Assembly: GCA_020073565.1 (NCBI GenBank) | Contig: JAIQEY010000028.1 | Coordinates: 1 to 64,000, forward strand | Length of the DNA: 64,000 nt | Origin: Terriglobia bacterium | Lineage (GTDB): Bacteria > Acidobacteriota > Terriglobia > Terriglobales > Acidobacteriaceae | Direction of reading: 5' to 3' | In this document: positions 63,301 through 64,000 of the stretch, one piece after another | Position numbering within the stretch: position 1 is the first letter of the stretch | Layout: the number at the start of each line of letters is the position of its first letter | Notes under the pieces: generated by a model | What the model saw: the letters and a program-made list of their open reading frames with translations, nothing else | Databases searched by the model: none | What the model was told of the DNA's origin: nothing | Position numbers and translations under genes: made by a program

Positions 63301-64000
63301 AGCGGTCAGTTCTCGGTCAATCTGAGCCCGATCAGCGGCGAAGACGGCTCGGTCAGCAGCATCGTGGTCGTCATGACGGATGTGACCGATTCCGCCATGC
63401 TGCAAGCCAAACTGATTCACTCGGAAAAAATGGCCGCCGTTGGTCAACTGGTCTCCGGCGTGGCCCACGAAGTCAACAACCCCCTGACCGCGATTCTCGG
63501 CTTCACCGACTTGCTGGTCGAGAATCCCGATCTGCCCGAGAGTGCGCGCCGCGATTTGCGCGTGATCCTGCAGGAGGCGCAGCGGACCAAGCAGATTGTT
63601 CAAAACCTGCTGAGCTTCGCTCGCCAGATGCCGCCCCAGCGTCTCCCCGTGCAGTTGAATTCAATCTTGCGCCGCACCATCCAACTGCGCGCCTATGACT
63701 TCCACAGTCACGGGGTCCAGGTTGTGCAACACCTGGACGAGACCCTGCCCGAGGTCATCGGAGATTCGCATCAGCTTCAGCAGGTGTTCCTGAACATCCT
63801 GAATAACGCCTACGATGCGGTCCGTGATATCGGAAGGCCGGCGCAGATCGAAATCAGGAGCGCGCGCACCGGTTCGTGGATTGAAGTTTCCTTCCGCGAT
63901 AACGGTGTCGGTATTGACGAGCCCGACCGGATCTTTGATCCGTTCTATACGACCAAGGAAGTGGGCAAAGGTACCGGACTGGGCTTGAGTATCTGTTATG
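60328..64000 (+). CDS. Large cytoplasmic histidine kinase with GAF and PAS domains, truncated at window end
   Basis: Open from GTG 60328 (ribosome site weak) to the window edge, about 1224 codons. No membrane segment is seen. About four GAF domains (roughly 20-170, 185-325, 350-500 and 515-665) and three PAS domains (about 675-1030) sense signals. The second PAS carries SILFDNIQEGIFFSTP-like sequence and the first a CPFC segment. HisKA has the phosphorylated His1047 in SGVAHEVNNPLTAILGF. The ATPase has NILNNAYDA, DNGVGID, FDPFYTTKEVGKGTGLGLSI. A receiver domain may follow beyond the edge. No partner response regulator is adjacent. Confidence 0.88.
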   Translation, partial: MAEKASHSEETFQKLLLELSRAAFQNSDADQLMLSFCQQTRQFFHAGGAYFWRRTSEGDLVGAQADGLNAGRFRGLRLRAGDQAVGFEAIHSRRTVFHNQVEMARYPKLSQFPATSVMAAPLIVSNEIVGTITLQYDRPDVRFDEDSAAKATILATQFGTALEALRLNQLSREERRRAMIMAEAATALHSLPDTSAVMESIADRLRVLLHSPIVLIFVQQEGSFRLRAVSTETPSLARVIRSRSEANHLRPALEIAVRAVAASERITVSIDGASHFGNDSPPGVLVAAPFRTSRSHGAILVYPRSNSPFTQEDKALVSALAGFGAVAIANAELYGTARAQAQELHEILEISFELSSAGRLDQFMQTSVVRAASFLGFGRCFIGLLENDRFHIRWGFEKGAARPVEIPLYEGVATRSLRQKDVFVTEDASKVAGANLDFVTAYRIRQLLAVPLLGSNGEVLGMFGVLDRLEHGPINQEDIRRARALAAQLAIALELTRNLHQSEQNRRRAEALVALALDLNTVLQLPGFTRNFALRASHLLGGRAVALSFFQGSECETLLFCGASEVEDKPLLLRFNLALSGALAKSSTDVVFASAKELLGTALASELGWSDCTLVRLAGTSGDLIGVLCLADRGTAPTAEDRQLLRAVAGHASVALENACLFTRMDQANRHWMEVFDAISDLIVVHDQQHKILRVNRSLADFVGIAPDQLIGVHMRALDALSTGASPHSCPFCRTGDGYEEYVRSVLERTYLISTSRIHAAGSAQRQTVHVLKDITDRREAERRYRELFDNIQEGIFFSTPEGRFIEVNDALVRILGYDSREEVLQLDIPSQVYFSPKQREDMMALLDLQGGLRNQEAVLRRKDGLPVHVYVNCFAIRDSSGKVLQYRGLMLDITGLRNFQMELQRERDFSGKVLNHTQSLILVTGTEGVISYANRRWGGLGFQQDQLLGRPFPELAAPARRDALRQALAAVARGQQVDNFDLPLVRGDGVSGQFSVNLSPISGEDGSVSSIVVVMTDVTDSAMLQAKLIHSEKMAAVGQLVSGVAHEVNNPLTAILGFTDLLVENPDLPESARRDLRVILQEAQRTKQIVQNLLSFARQMPPQRLPVQLNSILRRTIQLRAYDFHSHGVQVVQHLDETLPEVIGDSHQLQQVFLNILNNAYDAVRDIGRPAQIEIRSARTGSWIEVSFRDNGVGIDEPDRIFDPFYTTKEVGKGTGLGLSICY

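Overview
The window looks like a chromosome segment from a GC-rich, Gram-negative soil bacterium, most likely an acidobacterium (Acidobacteriota, Terriglobia-like). This is inference from gene content and style: lipopolysaccharide Kdo genes (kdsA, kdsC, kdsD), outer-membrane and TonB-type proteins, MreBCD, bacterial Ku, many secreted hypothetical proteins, and intergenic DNA packed with short palindromes and word-like repeats. I saw no rRNA, tRNA, CRISPR array, prophage or plasmid gene.

Layout. 1-11 kb: the start of an Lhr-like helicase, a decayed DUF4386 gene, a secreted GH13 enzyme, kdsC, a TPR protein, a class A penicillin-binding protein, proS and a single-domain response regulator. 11-20 kb: a frameshifted VOC gene, secreted hypothetical proteins, an orphan Imm32-like gene, ahcY and metK of the methyl cycle, a RodZ-like protein and a GAF-GGDEF diguanylate cyclase. 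20-35 kb: a large secreted subtilase with a P-domain, ppc, the tail of a deleted esterase, pyrG, kdsA, an IS200/RAYT transposase framed by its REP elements, an ion channel, kdsD and asnA. 35-51 kb: a RES-Xre toxin-antitoxin pair, a Sel1 protein, a methyltransferase, an aminotransferase, an aldehyde dehydrogenase, a tandem-TIR protein, a FecR protein with mreBCD, a DUF92 protein and ku. 51-60 kb: one leftward chemosensory operon (TonB-like, MCP, CheW, CheR, CheA, CheB, receiver, CheX) with no flagellar gene nearby. 60-64 kb: a divergent multi-GAF/PAS histidine kinase cut by the window end.

The most unusual layer is the repeats. At least four families of short hairpins are scattered between genes. 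They share a constant loop and a constant head or tail, but their stems differ from copy to copy while staying paired. Some copies lie in frame inside genes: the same peptide core (GAPSK..LGG) appears in kdsC and in an unrelated secreted protein, another copy sits in kdsD, and another in a signal peptide. REP elements of a separate type flank the RAYT-like transposase gene exactly, and longer inverted repeats abut start codons. Together they suggest an active history of small palindromic elements shaping genes and gene ends. Other points of interest are the tandem-TIR protein, the subtilase with Glu where the catalytic His is expected, and the chemosensory operon led by a TonB-like gene.
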